Origin: Crambe crambe
Taxonomy: Eukaryota; Porifera; Demospongiae; Poecilosclerida; Crambeidae
DNA length: 64,000 bases
Direction of reading: 5' to 3'
Assembly: GCA_963924555.1 (NCBI GenBank)
Contig: OZ004590.1
Coordinates: 7,184,001-7,248,000 of the forward strand
The notes under the pieces were generated by a model that saw nothing but the letters and a program-made list of their open reading frames with translations, did not search any database and had not been told where the DNA came from. Both the position numbers and the translations under genes were made by a program. This document shows, one piece after another, positions 1 to 12,686 of the stretch; the stretch's first letter is position 1; each line of letters starts with the position of its first letter.

Positions 1-124
1 TGTATATAATTAAGTCACACTATTGCATTAATGGCTCACTGGTTGATCCTTTTGTGATACAATATTTTATTTATTCTGCAAACTTTTTTGTTCTGCTACA
101 TATCAAGTGCATTTTCTGGCTTTG

Positions 125-550
125 TCATTTCAGTTTCTTGACTCCAGTGAAGTGGATGTGTTGAAGACAAGCCTTTTCCAGCTCTCGAAAGTGCCTGTGG
201 TGTTCATGTCTCCATCCAATCTCTGCATAGGTGGTAGGAGGGTATTTATTCTCCTTCCTCACTCCCTTCACTGACTCTCTCTCTTCCTCTATGGAGTTTT
301 TGGCTGGAGAATTAGAAACACCATCTTCTTTCATCTTGAATGAAATCACAATACAATACTTAGATTTAATGAAGCAAAGTGGATGTTTTTTTAACTTACC
401 AACATGTAGCCCCACCTCTCAGACCATTTCTGACTTGCTTCTTCTTCCCGTTTCAGGCGAGCTTTCCTGCAAAAGCATTGATAATAGCGCATTATTATCG
501 GGGGCTAATTTTTTTTACTCGCCATTTGAAGTCTCTGACAACGATATCAT
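125..550 (-). CDS. CIMIP1/C20orf85-like ciliary microtubule inner protein (102 aa)
   Basis: Three exons close in frame (550-519, 466-400, 334-125), each bounded by GT/AG signals, giving 102 residues. Exon 2 encodes a charged segment ending QKWSERWGYML, and exon 3 ends with PPTTYAEIGWR followed by a basic/aromatic tail. This order resembles the vertebrate C20orf85 (CIMIP1) layout, where a RLK...NW.NWGFL segment precedes a TT..IGWR motif. Members of that family bind the inside of axonemal doublet microtubules, so a structural role in motile cilia or flagella is inferred. It lies 109 bp downstream of the TSR1 stop on the same strand. The start (550) is the first in-frame ATG after the compact 3' end of TSR1. 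The similarity is short and from memory, so the family assignment is tentative; the exon model is better supported than the name. Confidence 0.5.
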
Positions 551-659
551 TCTCGCTGCCTTGAATAAGAGCTAACTTTAACCCAAACATGACTGCAAGT
601 ACATAATATGGAGCGTCCACCGATTGCGCATGCTCACAAGCTGTTAAATGAATGCATAA

Positions 660-3600
660 TTATTGTTCCATGACATCCGGTTCCTGCTGAGATTTTGCAG
701 GTGCAGAGGACCAGTCTTGTGGTGTGGGTACATTAGAGTTGTAGACCCACTTAGGATACACTCTTTTGTAGAGGCACATCAAAACAGTGTCTTGTGCCTT
801 CAGTTGCCCATCAAATACGCACTTCATATGACCATGTGTACCTGGACATGCAACAACATTGCCATCAATTGCATCCCCATTAATTAACTCAATTACCAAG
901 GGGCTCCTTGATATGGCCTCGTCTCCCATACTTTGTCTTCAACTCCACTGGTTTGAACCATAGAATATCCTCTATAATATTATAGGAGAATCTGTATACT
1001 CAAAATATGCAAGCTCTGTATATTCTCTGTATACCTCTATTGAAGAACATGTATCTAATGACAGCAGAGTGCTTGTTGATTTTGAATGGATGTCCACTGA
1101 GGATGATTCTCTTACAAATTATTCTCTGAGGGTCGACCCGGTAGAGAGTTCCCGTGGCTACCAGCACTGCTCTCTCTCCTCCTCCTACAGTTTATATCTC
1201 ATCTGAGTCGCACAGACCCTGCACATGCTTCCCTTACCTTGCAGTTGCTGGTGGTGGAAGACCAACACAGACTGAGGTGGATAGCCTATGGGTGCATACA
1301 CACTGGCCACACCACACCCCTTGCTTGGGAAGAAACGTTCAAACTACAACCAAAAGGAATGAGATATGTGGAGGGGGCACTGATTAAAATATTTCACCTT
1401 GTGCTTGGTTCCTGGAGAATGCTGGGAGAAGATTGATCCTGCACTGAATCGTCTGACTCCAGTGTGGAAGACCAGACTATCCTGTGTACACAATAATATT
1501 CAATATAGTGCCCACCAGAAGTGAACTCTGACCTTTGACTTAATGGGAAGTGTGTAGTTTTTAGCTCTCCTTAGGACAAAGTGCACCACTGACATCTTAT
1601 TCTCATGAGGGAGAAGGCAATATACCACCAGAGGAGAACTAACACGTTCTACGCAAGTAATTACATGGATCAAGTGATGCATGGACGACCTACTAGCCAC
1701 TCCTCACCTGCGAAGTTACTTGGTACATTGGACACGTGCAATGTGACATACCATCCAGGCTGGAGATGTACGGTAACACAACACCACTCAATCAAAGACA
1801 AATTGTCCATTAATTACTTACCAATGCTCCCTCCTCCTCTTCTCTTCTCCGAAAGACACACTTCTTTGTACGATTAAAGTTCTCAAACTGAAATATTCTG
1901 TGCAAAAAAAATAATGACAAAAAACAAACAAAAAATAAACAAAAAACAACAAAAAATAAACAAAAAATAACAACAAAAAATAAACTGGATTAGGTACTCG
2001 GAAAATTTCAGATGAAAAGGACCTTGCATAGTCAGAGGGCAAATTTTCTTTTGGGTCCCATGGCGATGTCCTGAAGCTCCTCAATCCACGAAATCTATGC
2101 AGAAATTAATCCTTTGGTGATTGCGTGTACATGAGGAGGCATACTCAGAATTACTTCTGGAAGCGAGTGTGAGCTGCTATGTGAGTGGGTGTGTCCACTT
2201 CATCAGGGAAGAGAAAGTGATCCCGTTCTGCTCTCAGACGCTGCAACCTACGTACATGTACACGGTAATAGGCAGAGACATACTCTAATCAATGATTCCA
2301 AGTGTGTGGAGTACACCTTCACACTCACTGTTTTTCTTCAGCATCGGCATCAAAGTCAGCATCGTATAGGTCAGTATCAGGAAGCGTCATCTGGAAAAGA
2401 AAGAGTTGGTTCACCATGTTAGCAAAGTTAATAGAATGGACTCACTGTATCAACATTTGTGTCCGAGCAGAGATCTTCCAGCTCTTCCTCTTCACTGGTT
2501 AACCCTTCCCCTTCAGCATAAGTCCCTTCCTCCTCCTCCTCCTCCATATCACTATCATCCCCTCCCTAATCACAAACAGAGCATTTGTTAGCAAATCACC
2601 TCGTTAAGGGAGATGCCAAGCCAGACCCCCAATGGAACAACCAGCCGTGTGAGTTGTGTACCGATTGAAAAATTACAAAGACATATTTGCACTCCTCACA
2701 TGTTCAGTGTCACTCTCAATGATCCAAGCTGCTTGATACTTTGAAGTTCCCTTGGGCACTCTCTTAGCAACCCTTTTCTCGCTCCTGGCAGCTGTAAGTC
2801 ATGCAAACATTGCTCATATAATGTCTAGAGAGACCGACATGATATACCATCTGCTTTCTGGAGTTCTTCTTCAGAAGGCCAAGTCTGTTCACCCTCCATA
2901 GGGTTGGGCACAACCTCGGACTCAAGACTCACCTGCACAAAAAGAACACTCAGATGAAAACCATACAAGGACAGATAAGGAAAGAGAACTAGAAGTACAC
3001 GAAAAATGTTTTGAAGAGGAAGTAGATAGGGAAACTTGTAGCGCTAACATTCCATTCCATACCTGCTTTGCTGGATCAGCAATTTCAAGAACTTTAACAT
3101 CTTCTTCCATCTCATCATCTGCCGTGTCCTTAAATGGGGATCATCAATCATAACTCTGGAATGCAGGAATATGGTGGTCTCCCTTACCACAGCCATTGCA
3201 ACACTCTGTCGACCTCCTCCAGTAAAAGGGTTTGGATCGCGTGGGGAGTCTATCTATAGAGACACACACAATACTTTAGGAGTGGAGCCCCCATAATTAT
3301 CACTAGGGGAAAACCCTTAAGAGTCCCACTCATAATTATAATTTTTACTTGTTTCATCTGAAAATCTCCGAGACCAGGAATGTGCAGCAATGAGTTGACA
3401 GAGAGGGGTTTGGCTCGGACATATCCTGAGAGGAGGAGCGTCCCTCTGTCCTCCTCTCCCTCTCCTGCACATCCGTAGGGACTGAAGCACAGTTTGTCCA
3501 CCAAGAGATGGGAGTGCTGGTCCCGGAAAAGCACCTGCTGTCGTTTGTGAGTACTCACCACTCGAAGGACAGTCTTTGCATTCTACGAAATATAGATGTG

Positions 3601-5756
3601 GCATATTATATGTACATGTTACATGCACATTAACTGTTATATGGTACATGTTACATGCACATTACATGCACATTACATGCAAGTGATACAAGTATTACAT
3701 GTACATGATACAAATATGCATACATTCATGTTACATGTACATGTTACAATGATTACTTGTACATGTTACATCATGTATATGCAATGAGGAATGTCACTAC
3801 TTTGGCTTGGGGGAACAATCCATAGGAGGGATATTCCTTCAATACCCTTTCAGGAAACTCATTCAATTCAGAACATTATGACTTCTTAGAAAACCTCTTG
3901 ACCGTTTTATGACGAACAAGGATAATCAGATGATGGATTACCTGAGGCGTGTCAATCTGTAGAAGTTTGTCTTTAGGAAACCTAACAATGTTGTGTGTGC
4001 ATTGCATATGGATGAGCAAGTAACAGACACAAAGCAGCAGTAACGAGGAGAGCATAAAACGACAGACAGCACAATCATTATCATGTCATCTATTCATGCA
4101 TGCACAGAGAACAGGTCACACTGGAGGCATTTACCTTGCTTCTATGTCCCTTTCTATTGCCTTCTTGGCAGCATTCAAGGACCTTCCAGTGAGAGACCCC
4201 AGACCCTACATAGAAACCGGTTAATTAATAGCTTGTAGTTATATTTGGGACGTGGTGAGAGATCATCTATGAAGTAATGATAATATATAAGGACAAATGT
4301 GCTAAAACTGCCCTCTCAAATGAGTAAGCACAGTTAACTTTAAGGCTATAGTTATGACTGTTTAGCACAGCAACAGCCTTATATAAAGGTGGAGTTATGG
4401 CAGCAGCACCTTATCTGTTCCATACAACATGGTGACTACACAGATATGTTGGCTTCCTCAGAGTTTGATAGCATAAACATCCACGTGGTCCCTAAACATT
4501 CAAGCTGAAGTGTACCTACGGATAACAGGTCCTTATCTGAAGGACTTGGTGGTCTATAATCATTATTTGACGATTAGTACAGCAGCTCAGGATGTCAGGT
4601 CCACAAAGAATGCTCGTGTTATAAGTCTTGTACCCAAGGTGCTGGGGCCTGGATGTACAAAGTTAAGGGGGCCTGGGTACAAGGTTAAGGGGGTCTGGGT
4701 ATGAGGTTAAAAGGGGGCCTTGGTACAAGGTTAAGGGGGTCTGGGTATGAGGTTAAAAGGGGGCCTTGGTACAAGGTTAAGGGGGTCTGGGTATGAGGTT
4801 AAAAGGGGGCCTTGGTAGAGGTTAAAAGGGGGCCTGGCTACAAGGTTAAGGGAGGGCCTGGATAGACTGACCTGGGCCAAGTGGAGGGTTGTGGGCAGAC
4901 CTTGCGCAATGCAGCAGTCCAATAAGAGCCCGCAGTGGGAAGACACATCAGCTTGAGCTTTGTGGACCAGCAGCAAAGCATCCGCCACCTGCAAGGAAGC
5001 AGTGAAATCACCGAGTGTTATAATGGCTGTAAAAGATTAGAATTCTACAGCTGTTATGAGTTAGGTGTTAATTGGATTAATTAATCCTGGGTGGTACTGT
5101 TTTGGTTGGAAATGAAGTCACTACCCTGCCCCCACCTTAGCAACATCCAGCAGTGCATACAAGTTGCTGGTGGAAGGGTAGAGGAGTGTGAAGCGGTGTT
5201 TCAGGGAGGAGCTGATCAACGTGGGGGGTGCTAGGGGAGAGATGGGTACTGGGTCGTCCATATCACATGCCCTACACAAGAGGGAGTGGACAGCCTCCAG
5301 GTCTACTGTGTCTGAGAGGGGGATGACCACCACCAAGTGAGGAGGGTGTCCAGACACTCCAATTTTTCGTTTGGAAGACAATGCTTCATGGCGTTTATTA
5401 GCTCGCAACTGTTTTTGCTGTGAATGTGAGAAAACAGTTTTAAAACGGTGTTTTTTCATGAGAAAACAAAACGAAAGTGCACCCCATTAAGAAACATACT
5501 TGATTCCGTCGATCTGCTTTCCTGACTTCTTTGAAGCCCTTCTGGGTGTGAACCTTCACCCCTACACGTCCTGAGGGTTTTAAGATACAAGATTAGATTT
5601 TTACGCCTGAGCCCACCCACTCATGGACATATTGCCACCTTTATGTGCTGAGCTGATTTCTCCCTTGCTCCTGTGCCTCCCATTCTTGTGAGACTTGTTG
5701 TGTTGCTTCAAAGGTCCACTTTTGTGTGTCTGTTGCTTACTTCTTTCCTCAGACAT
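660..5756 (-). CDS. TSR1: Pre-rRNA-processing protein TSR1 homologue (809 aa, 23 exons)
   Basis: TSR1 is a GTPase-like but GTPase-dead factor of the Bms1/Tsr1 family that binds late pre-40S ribosomal particles. Twenty-three exons rebuild in frame: 5756-5639, 5570-5500, 5417-5136, 4988-4872, 4205-4135, 3981-3942, 3582-3349, 3253-3188, 3128-3063, 2932-2848, 2791-2700, 2565-2446, 2390-2329, 2247-2155, 2094-2023, 1897-1822, 1759-1708, 1648-1533, 1481-1398, 1343-1238, 1184-1035, 971-897 and 841-660. The 809 residues compare with about 804 in human. Recognisable stretches run from the N terminus (GPLKQHNKSHK) through GLGDFQMKQ, PNPMEGEQTWP, the acidic segment, RSFRTSPWDPKENLP and LLPHENKMSVVHFVLRR to the C-terminal THGHMKC and YKRVYPKW. 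A 46-bp minisatellite sits in intron 4 and a T-rich tract precedes exon 16. It is divergent from SAMD4, with 334 bp between start codons. The identity is secure. Confidence 0.95.
3598..3785. repeat. Degenerate ATGTTACATG-type microsatellite in TSR1 intron
   Basis: Irregular repetition of TACATGTTACATGCACAT-like words fills most of TSR1 intron 6, between the exons at 3981-3942 and 3582-3349. It is low-complexity and non-coding. Confidence 0.7.
4640..4862. repeat. G-rich 46-bp minisatellite in TSR1 intron 4
   Basis: Near-identical 46-bp units begin at about 4679, 4725 and 4771, with degenerate half-units on both sides. Each unit combines GGTTAAGGGGG and GGTTAAAAGGGGG on the plus strand, so the TSR1 transcript is C-rich here. 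Short reading frames across it are artefacts of the repeat. Confidence 0.85.
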
Positions 5757-6090
5757 CTTTATTCAAAGTACCCACGTGGCAGTTAAGCTTATGAATATTC
5801 ATTAACCAACAGAAAGTTTGCTTCCGGATTGGCTAATTTGGCTGTGCTTATCTGCACGCTCTCCCCTATTTGGATTGTCTTTGTGGTTTAACACAGATTC
5901 CTAATAGAGCAACTTGCCAGGACGCTGGAGAGTTATATAACCGGTACTACGTTAGTACTACAGCCGACAAATGTCAAGTTAAAAGTAGAAAGAAGCAGTT
6001 TGCTACCCCCTCTCTCCCAACCCTGCTGTGCAAAGCTGTCTAGCTAGCTGGCGCTGTAGTCCTTAAACTATACAGAAACGGGGCGAAGAG
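5757..6090. promoter_or_regulatory. Bidirectional TSR1/SAMD4 promoter region
   Basis: These 334 bp separate divergent ATGs. A TATATAA-like sequence occurs near 5935 on the SAMD4 side. No other motif is strong enough to name. Confidence 0.4.
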
Positions 6091-9000
6091 ATGAAAGGGA
6101 ATGGTTTTGGGGACAAGGCCCGCTGTCTGGTGGAGTGGTTTCAAGACTGGAACAGTTGTGAACAGACTATAGCCCTGTATTCCCTACTCAGTAAAGTCTC
6201 TGCTACGCAGGCACGGTTCCTCTCTTTCGTCCTGGAGCACTCGCTCAAAAATGGATGCGACTCGCAAGAATTGTCCAAGCTGGAGATGCAGGCGAATGAC
6301 TCAGGTGAGTGTCTAGTATGCGGGCATTGTGGTGGACCTTTGGTCCCATCTGGAGTAGGTGTGCCCCATATCAGTTAGTATATGCTACCCACAGAACCTT
6401 GGGGGAAAGGTAAAATTTTTTTTTTTTTTTTGCAGGTTACCTCAAGTCCCTGCACACTAGTTCGGAAGAGGAAGCTCTTTCTCAACTTCTGTCCCACTTG
6501 CCCCTGTTGAATCCAGGTAACAGCGATGCCAGAGCTGAGTATATGAAACTCCTCCCCAAAGTCATGCTGAGCTCGGGTAAAGAACTGGACTACTTGGATC
6601 ACTGTCACTATGTGGACCAGTGTCGACAGCTGTTGTCCCTAGCTCTGGTGCATCCAGCGTTCCCCCACGATGATAGAGAGGCTTTGACTTTCTGGCTCAC
6701 TCAGTTGGATACAAAGCAAAAGAGTGCCCCTGTTGAGCGGCAGACTCCATCCTCTTACCCCCCAGCCCCAGCCCCACACATGCCTCCTGTCCCTCCACGA
6801 ATCCGTCAGATTGAGACCAATGATGACGTCAGATTATCCCCTACCAATGGCCGGATCTACATTGAAGGGGACCTGAACCACAGCCTCCCTCCAGAGATGC
6901 TAAGTTCATCCTCTGATCCATACACAGCTGACGATAAAGAAGTCCAACGGGTGTTTAACCCTTCCAAAATGGCCTTCATTCCCAGACAGCCTGGTCTCTT
7001 TGGGAGCAGAGACCATCATACCTCCCCACTGCCTTCAAGAAGTGAGGAGAGTGGCTCCTTTGGTGAGAGGTCCAGCACAGGCCCTCGACTCAAGGATGAT
7101 GCACTCCAGGGTGGAAATGGAGCGATCTCCACTGCAACTGGAAGCATGGAGCGTGAAGCAGGAATGAAAGGTGAGGGATTTTAGCGCTGCATGGAGCTGT
7201 TTTTGATCAGTTCAGTGTGTGCCCATAAAGAACGCAAGTGGCTGTGTTGCCCTTTCAGCAACTACAATCGCGTGGTGTTCCTATATGGAAACCGTGCTTA
7301 ACCTTGATGTCAACTTGCTATGTTTTGACATGTTGAGTCCAGACTCCTCTGCATATTTGCCGTTTGGTGGCCTGCTTATGGCAAGCACTGGTACAACACA
7401 GCACCAGGCACTGGACTGTGTCCATCCAATTAGCATCTTCAATTCAATTGTGCTCATTTGGTCCTAAGAACTCGATCTCATTTGGCCACAAACATACTGC
7501 TTCTCCATCTATGCTCCAGGTGGCCTGATGTTAGCAATAGTGTTCTAGAGTGATTTTTTCTGGGTGTTCAACTTGCTATGGCTTTGCTGGCAAACTTTGA
7601 TAAGGGGTGTATGATTAGTTGACTGACTGGCTGGCTGGACAGTGGTGAGTGTTCTGTCTGGACTTTCCTTAGCTTCAAGCCTCCATATGGTCATATCTCC
7701 TGCCACATCCCCAGAGTTAGCAAACCCAGAGGACAGGAATGAGCTGTTTATTGCTCTCCAATCAGATGTACAGGCTTTGGCTGGAATCAGTCCACTCCTA
7801 CTTGTACTGTGCAATGCAATGTGTACTAACTGTAGTGTTTTTCTTGGTATCCTTTCAAATTGCCAATAACTGACTTGCATTCTGGAACTAGTTACACAAT
7901 AACATCCAGCCTCCTAACTGTCTGCAGGTGGCTGGCTGCAGCCCCAGCCAATGCCATGTCTGTAGTGTTGCTTCTTGCATGTAATTGCCACCCTTATTGT
8001 ATTAAGAGAGGGCGTAGTCCCTTTTGACATGTACTTATTCAGTACTCTGTAGAACCCTTTATAAGGAATCATTTTGCCCCATTAATGTATTAATAATGAT
8101 ATAATAGGAATGACTTTAATGTGAGATTTTCCAACAGATGTTCCGGCGTGGCTGAAGAGCCTGAGGCTGCACAAGTATAAGGCACTCTTCGATGACCTCA
8201 CCTATGAGCAAATGCTCAGCATGGGGGAGGAGTACTTGGAGTCCAAGGTGAGCTGGACTTTTAAATGTTTGATCTCGTGTTTCTTACTTGTTGGGCACAT
8301 GCAAGGGCCAGTCTGGAGGGAGGCACCCACTCTATTACAGTGGTCATATGAAATAATCTCTGTACCTAAACAGCAGAAAATGTATCCATAGTAATTTTAT
8401 ATATTTTCGCATATTCAGAATGTCACTAGAGGAGCTCGGACTAAACTCACCTTATCAATACGCAAACTAGTGCGTAGGCCAGAGACCCTCCAAGAGATAG
8501 AGCAGGTGAGTAATCTAGTCACAACCTTCTTTCTTTCCCAACTGAAATCATCCCAATAATGTTTACTCTGAGTCGATAGGAGTTATCTGTCTGAATAAGG
8601 AAATGTAACTACAAGATGTTTTCTTCTTCTTCTCCCTTTTGTTATTGTCGGATGCTAGTGGGTTGTGTCCCCATTTTTGGAGTTTGGAATGCAGTAGAGC
8701 CATTCACACACAAAGAAGAAGCTAGTGTTTATTATTTGGGGAGAGATTAATAGGTCAAAAGGACCCAGGAATGTTATTTTGTTCTGATGTAATCTGGTTA
8801 AGAGTCTCTCCCACCCATTTGGAGCAGCAGTTGGTGGAGTGCTGGAGGCAGAATACTTATGGGGTCAAGTTACACTGTGTAGTGTCAAAGGAATGGTCCT
8901 ACCAGCTTGGCAATGGGTGAAGACTAGGGCAGGGCAAGGGCTGGGTGCTGGTCTTAATGATATAGAACATACCAAGTTAGGGATCATGTGACATGGCCCA

Positions 9001-10915
9001 GACTTGGTGGCTGGCTCACTATCTCTATATACAGGAGGCACAGGTGTTTCCATAGTAATGTGTTGGCATTTTGCAGTCTATATAAGACTCTTTCTTAGTT
9101 TCATGGCCACATATATAAGGACAAAGTCCATACACTGTCTCCATAGAAGGGGCTGTTCAACTTGTCATATTGAACTCGGTTGTTGTAATGTTTATTTGTA
9201 GGATATGGAGAAGCATGGTCACCTGGTCTTGTGTTTCAATGAAATTCGTCAGATGCTACAGACACCAATTAAGTCTTACTCACAGACAGAGACCCACACC
9301 AAGAAGAAAGGAATGGATAAGCCATCGGTGATCGAAGGCATGGGATCAGGTGACGAGGACGAGGAGGGGATGGAGCGTCCTAGGTCCCCACAAGCTCAGC
9401 ACTCTAGTTCCGATGGTGGGTCCGATCTGGAGGAGCTGCTATCCAAGAAGTTTCCACAGGAAGATCTTCCTTCCCACATCACACGGGCAATGGGGAAAGG
9501 TGTGTCATACGTGAGGCTTGTGGTGTGGGGGTGGAGTCAGTATTTCTATATTGATTTTGGGCAAGTCTGGGTGTGGATTTCTAGTGTAATTATGGTGGAG
9601 TGTTCCTGCGGGTTGGTCATCTGGTGAGGATGTGGTGAGAGATAGAGGGTTCTGTTTATGAATGCCACCGTAATTGCTGGATACACTCTTCTCATCTCTC
9701 TCTCTTTTCTCTGACAGGCTTCAGTCAACTCATGATGCACACAGACACCAATGAAGAAAACCTAGGAGCTTACATCAAACTGCTGGATGCTGCTCTCCAA
9801 CACGAGGTCTGTCCACTAGCTCATTAGTGTGTGGCCATACATGGGATGGGATGGGCCAATTTAGGCTGGAAGTGCTGGGATTATGCTTAGAAAAAAAAAT
9901 AAATCCTTTTAGATGTTGTGATTATAGTGGGGAGTGGTTGTTATTGAGATCAAGACCATTAATCAGGGAATGGGGCTGGGTCCATTTACAATGAATACAA
10001 TCACCCCCAAGGAGAAAGCTGATGTCTGTCTGTCCATGTAGACTTATGTCTGTCCTTGTAAGCTTTTTATTAATGTCCGTCTAGATAGATGCTTCCATTT
10101 ATTGTGCCTCTGTTGTACACCCCTTTGTGCTAATTTCATGAATATGCCTCGTCATACATACAGGTCTTCACTCTGGACCAGAAGAAGTTGTTTTTTGATT
10201 GGAAACAACAGTGCAATCAAACCCTTCGTGTCATCTCTTCAAAGAAAAGCTCACGAGGCGGAAGACAGTAAGTGAATGTTGTGATAGTGTGCACTAATTA
10301 GAGATCTAATAGTAAGGGACATCCCCTTAATGTGACATTGCCCCCCTCCCCCTGCAGTTATGGAACAGCATACACAATGCCAGCTACTCCACGTGGCACA
10401 GGTGGCACCTTCTCACCAGGGGGTGGAGCTAGCAAGAGTCGATCCCTCCGGGGAGGTGTGGCAATGAGGAATGGGAACTTCTTGGCTGGCAAGGGGATGC
10501 CCCTCCCAGGTTCCACACGTGCCAGTAGTACCCTCCCTCGAATGAGTGCTCGACAGCTCCAACAACCCATCCCTCACAGCTCCCCGTCCTTCCTGCGTCC
10601 TAGCTCCACCAGTTTTCCTTCTGCTCCCCCTCCTCTTCCCCCTTCGGCACCAGGTGCGGGGCAGTTAACAAGTCAATCTTTTCAAACCCCTCTCACCATG
10701 ACCTCCACTTCCTCCCTGGTCTCGGGGCTCCCTCCTCCTCTCCCCCCGAGAAGCTGTGACTTCAATGAGATGTACATGGACGACCTTTGCAAGAGGGTCA
10801 CAGATCATGTGCTTCCAGATGGTATGTTAACTCTTGACCCTCTTTAGATGTAGAAATCATTTTTGTTTTTATTTGCTTGTGTCTCTGTCTCCCTGCAGAT
10901 CTCAGTGATAATTAA
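6091..10915 (+). CDS. SAMD4: Smaug/SAMD4 RNA-binding protein (705 aa, 9 exons)
   Basis: Smaug proteins bind stem-loop recognition elements in mRNA through a SAM domain and recruit deadenylation and translational-repression machinery in cytoplasmic granules. Exons: 6091-6304, 6436-7170, 8138-8247, 8419-8505, 9202-9499, 9718-9806, 10164-10267, 10358-10821 and 10899-10915, all in phase. The N-terminal Smaug similarity region ([41 protein letters not shown]) is followed by a long low-complexity linker. The SAM domain starts at [14 protein letters not shown] in exon 3, and the conserved [10 protein letters not shown] follows in exon 5. A PHAT-like helical part spans exons 6-7, and a Ser/Pro-rich tail ends in a 17-nt coding exon. 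The long introns (7171-8137, 8506-9201, 9807-10163) hold no recognisable gene. Length and domain order fit animal SAMD4A/B. Downstream 3' sequence faces GCH1. Confidence 0.95.
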
Positions 10916-11546
10916 CTGAAAATGAGAGAGGAAATCTTTTCTTGAAGACTGTTGATTCGATTGTTCTATTCCTGCAAGTATTCAAATTAAATCAATTGTT
11001 AGTTTAACCTTCACATAAAGAGCAGTAGTACCTGTTAACCAATGGAAAGTAAATCATTTTACGGCTGGATCCGGGAATCAAAAATAAACAAAAAAATTAA
11101 ACAACAGATTGATTCTATAACTTCATAACTTTTCTGATCGCTGATCGATAAAAATAACCACTTCACTCATTGTCTTACTATGCATTGCAGCTTATAATTT
11201 TTCTTCTTATTTTGGCTTTTTTTATCTCTTGTACGTACACTCGTAATAACTTCACACTGACTGCTGTCTTTTTGGGCAGAACTCAAAATTTATCCCCCTT
11301 TTTTTTGTTTGTCATTTTGATGTTGGTCCCTAACCGTTACTTTGTTGCATTTAACCTTTTTTTCCTTCCAATGATTGAATTGCATACAATTTTTCCTTCA
11401 TAAACAGTGTTTTGTTTTTGTTTTCGTTGTTTTTTCTTTTGATAAATTTGTCAAAAATTCATTTAAAAAAGGAATTGGTGCAGCAAATAAATAGAGAATA
11501 AATAACAGGGGTGGTATTGCATTTCATTCAGAGAGCTGTTGAATGA
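10916..11546. other. Convergent intergenic region (SAMD4 and GCH1 3' ends)
   Basis: This AT-rich stretch lies between two stop codons and probably holds both 3' UTRs. AATAAA-type words occur near 11081 and 11487. One AT-rich reading frame (11170-11403) looks like chance sequence. No RNA gene was seen. Confidence 0.5.
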
Positions 11547-12387
11547 TCATCTCTTATGGATGAGAGTAAGGAATTCCTCCCTGGTTCTGGGGTCATCTCT
11601 GAATGTTCCAATCATTGAGCTGGTGGTGGTTTTATTCTGCACTTTACACACTCCCCTCATGGTCATACACATGTGCCTGCACACAATATAACATGATAGT
11701 CACATGACCTCGTGACTTGACTCACGTTGCTTCCACCACTACCCCCACTCCTGTGGGATTGATGGCATTCAAGATGGCATCTGCAATCTCTTTTGTCAGG
11801 CGTTCCTGGACTTGCAATCGCCTGCTGTACATCTCAACTATCCTGCACAAAGAGAGAGAGAGAGAGATCCATTAGAAATCAACCAACCACATGTGATAGA
11901 TTACCTTGCAATCTTGCTGAGTCCCAGGACCTTGCCTCTAGGCAAGTAACCCACAGCAACATGTCCAAAGAAAGGCACTAGGTGGTGCTCACATAGTGAA
12001 AAAAGCTCAATATCTTTGACTACCACCATTTCATCATGGTTCTCGTCAAAAATTCCATCTTGAACCACATCTGCATGAAATGGTATGCATAGCTAATTGC
12101 ATGAACCCAGTTTCTCACAAACTTTTCAGGTCTTGCTCATATCCTTTAGTGAAGTAGAAGAGAGCTTTTGCGGCTCTATGTGGGGTCTTTTTTAGCCCCT
12201 CTCTTTCAGGGTTGGGGTCCCCTAGGGCTCCAATGATATCAGAGAAGGCTGATTCTACTCTAGTAAGGGTTGCAGCAGCATCTTCTTCCTCCTCTTTGCT
12301 CTTCCACGTCACATCCACACCTTGGGAGTCAAAATTTGAGAGATGTACCTGTCTTGAAGGGCGCTCCTTTTGCTGCTGGTTTTCCAT
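11547..12387 (-). CDS. GCH1: GTP cyclohydrolase I (225 aa, 4 exons)
   Basis: GCH1 converts GTP to 7,8-dihydroneopterin triphosphate, the first and rate-limiting step of tetrahydrobiopterin synthesis, as a cytosolic homodecamer. Exons 12387-12123, 12070-11905, 11842-11726 and 11676-11547 join in phase. The non-conserved N terminus (about 50 residues) precedes the domain, which carries [13 protein letters not shown], the zinc-site motif [36 protein letters not shown] and the C-terminal [14 protein letters not shown]. The length is close to the usual 225-250 residues. It is divergent from QPCT across 299 bp that contain a perfect cAMP response element. Nothing suggests loss of function. Confidence 0.97.
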
Positions 12388-12585
12388 TATCCAAACTTGG
12401 CGGAACTTTGGTGCGCATTAAAAAGAGAAGAAACGAAGTTCTACTTTATCGTTGTAAATTGTCAGGTCTCTCTTCGTGATATGGGTAACGGTTTTTGTGT
12501 CCTGCTGCCACATCCTCTTCTTCACATATTCATGGACACCATTGTTTCCTTTGTTGTCGATTCTATATAGAGCGCACCAAAGCAG

Positions 12586-12593
12586 TGACGTCA
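12586..12593. promoter_or_regulatory. CRE (TGACGTCA) between GCH1 and QPCT
   Basis: A perfect palindromic cAMP response element lies in the 299-bp gap between divergent start codons, about 93 bp upstream of the QPCT ATG and 198 bp upstream of the GCH1 ATG. Mammalian GCH1 is known to be cAMP/CREB-responsive; function here is inferred. Confidence 0.5.
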
Positions 12594-12686
12594 CGTATTA
12601 TTATCTAGCCCTAGGCCCTAGGCCTTGTAAACCGAACCGTGGAAGATCACCCTGGATATACAATAAACAAGGATTGATCAAGAATA

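Noticed and set aside
231..575. 114-codon plus-strand frame
   Set aside because: It overlaps the minus-strand CIMIP1-like exons, which have consistent splice phase and family motifs.
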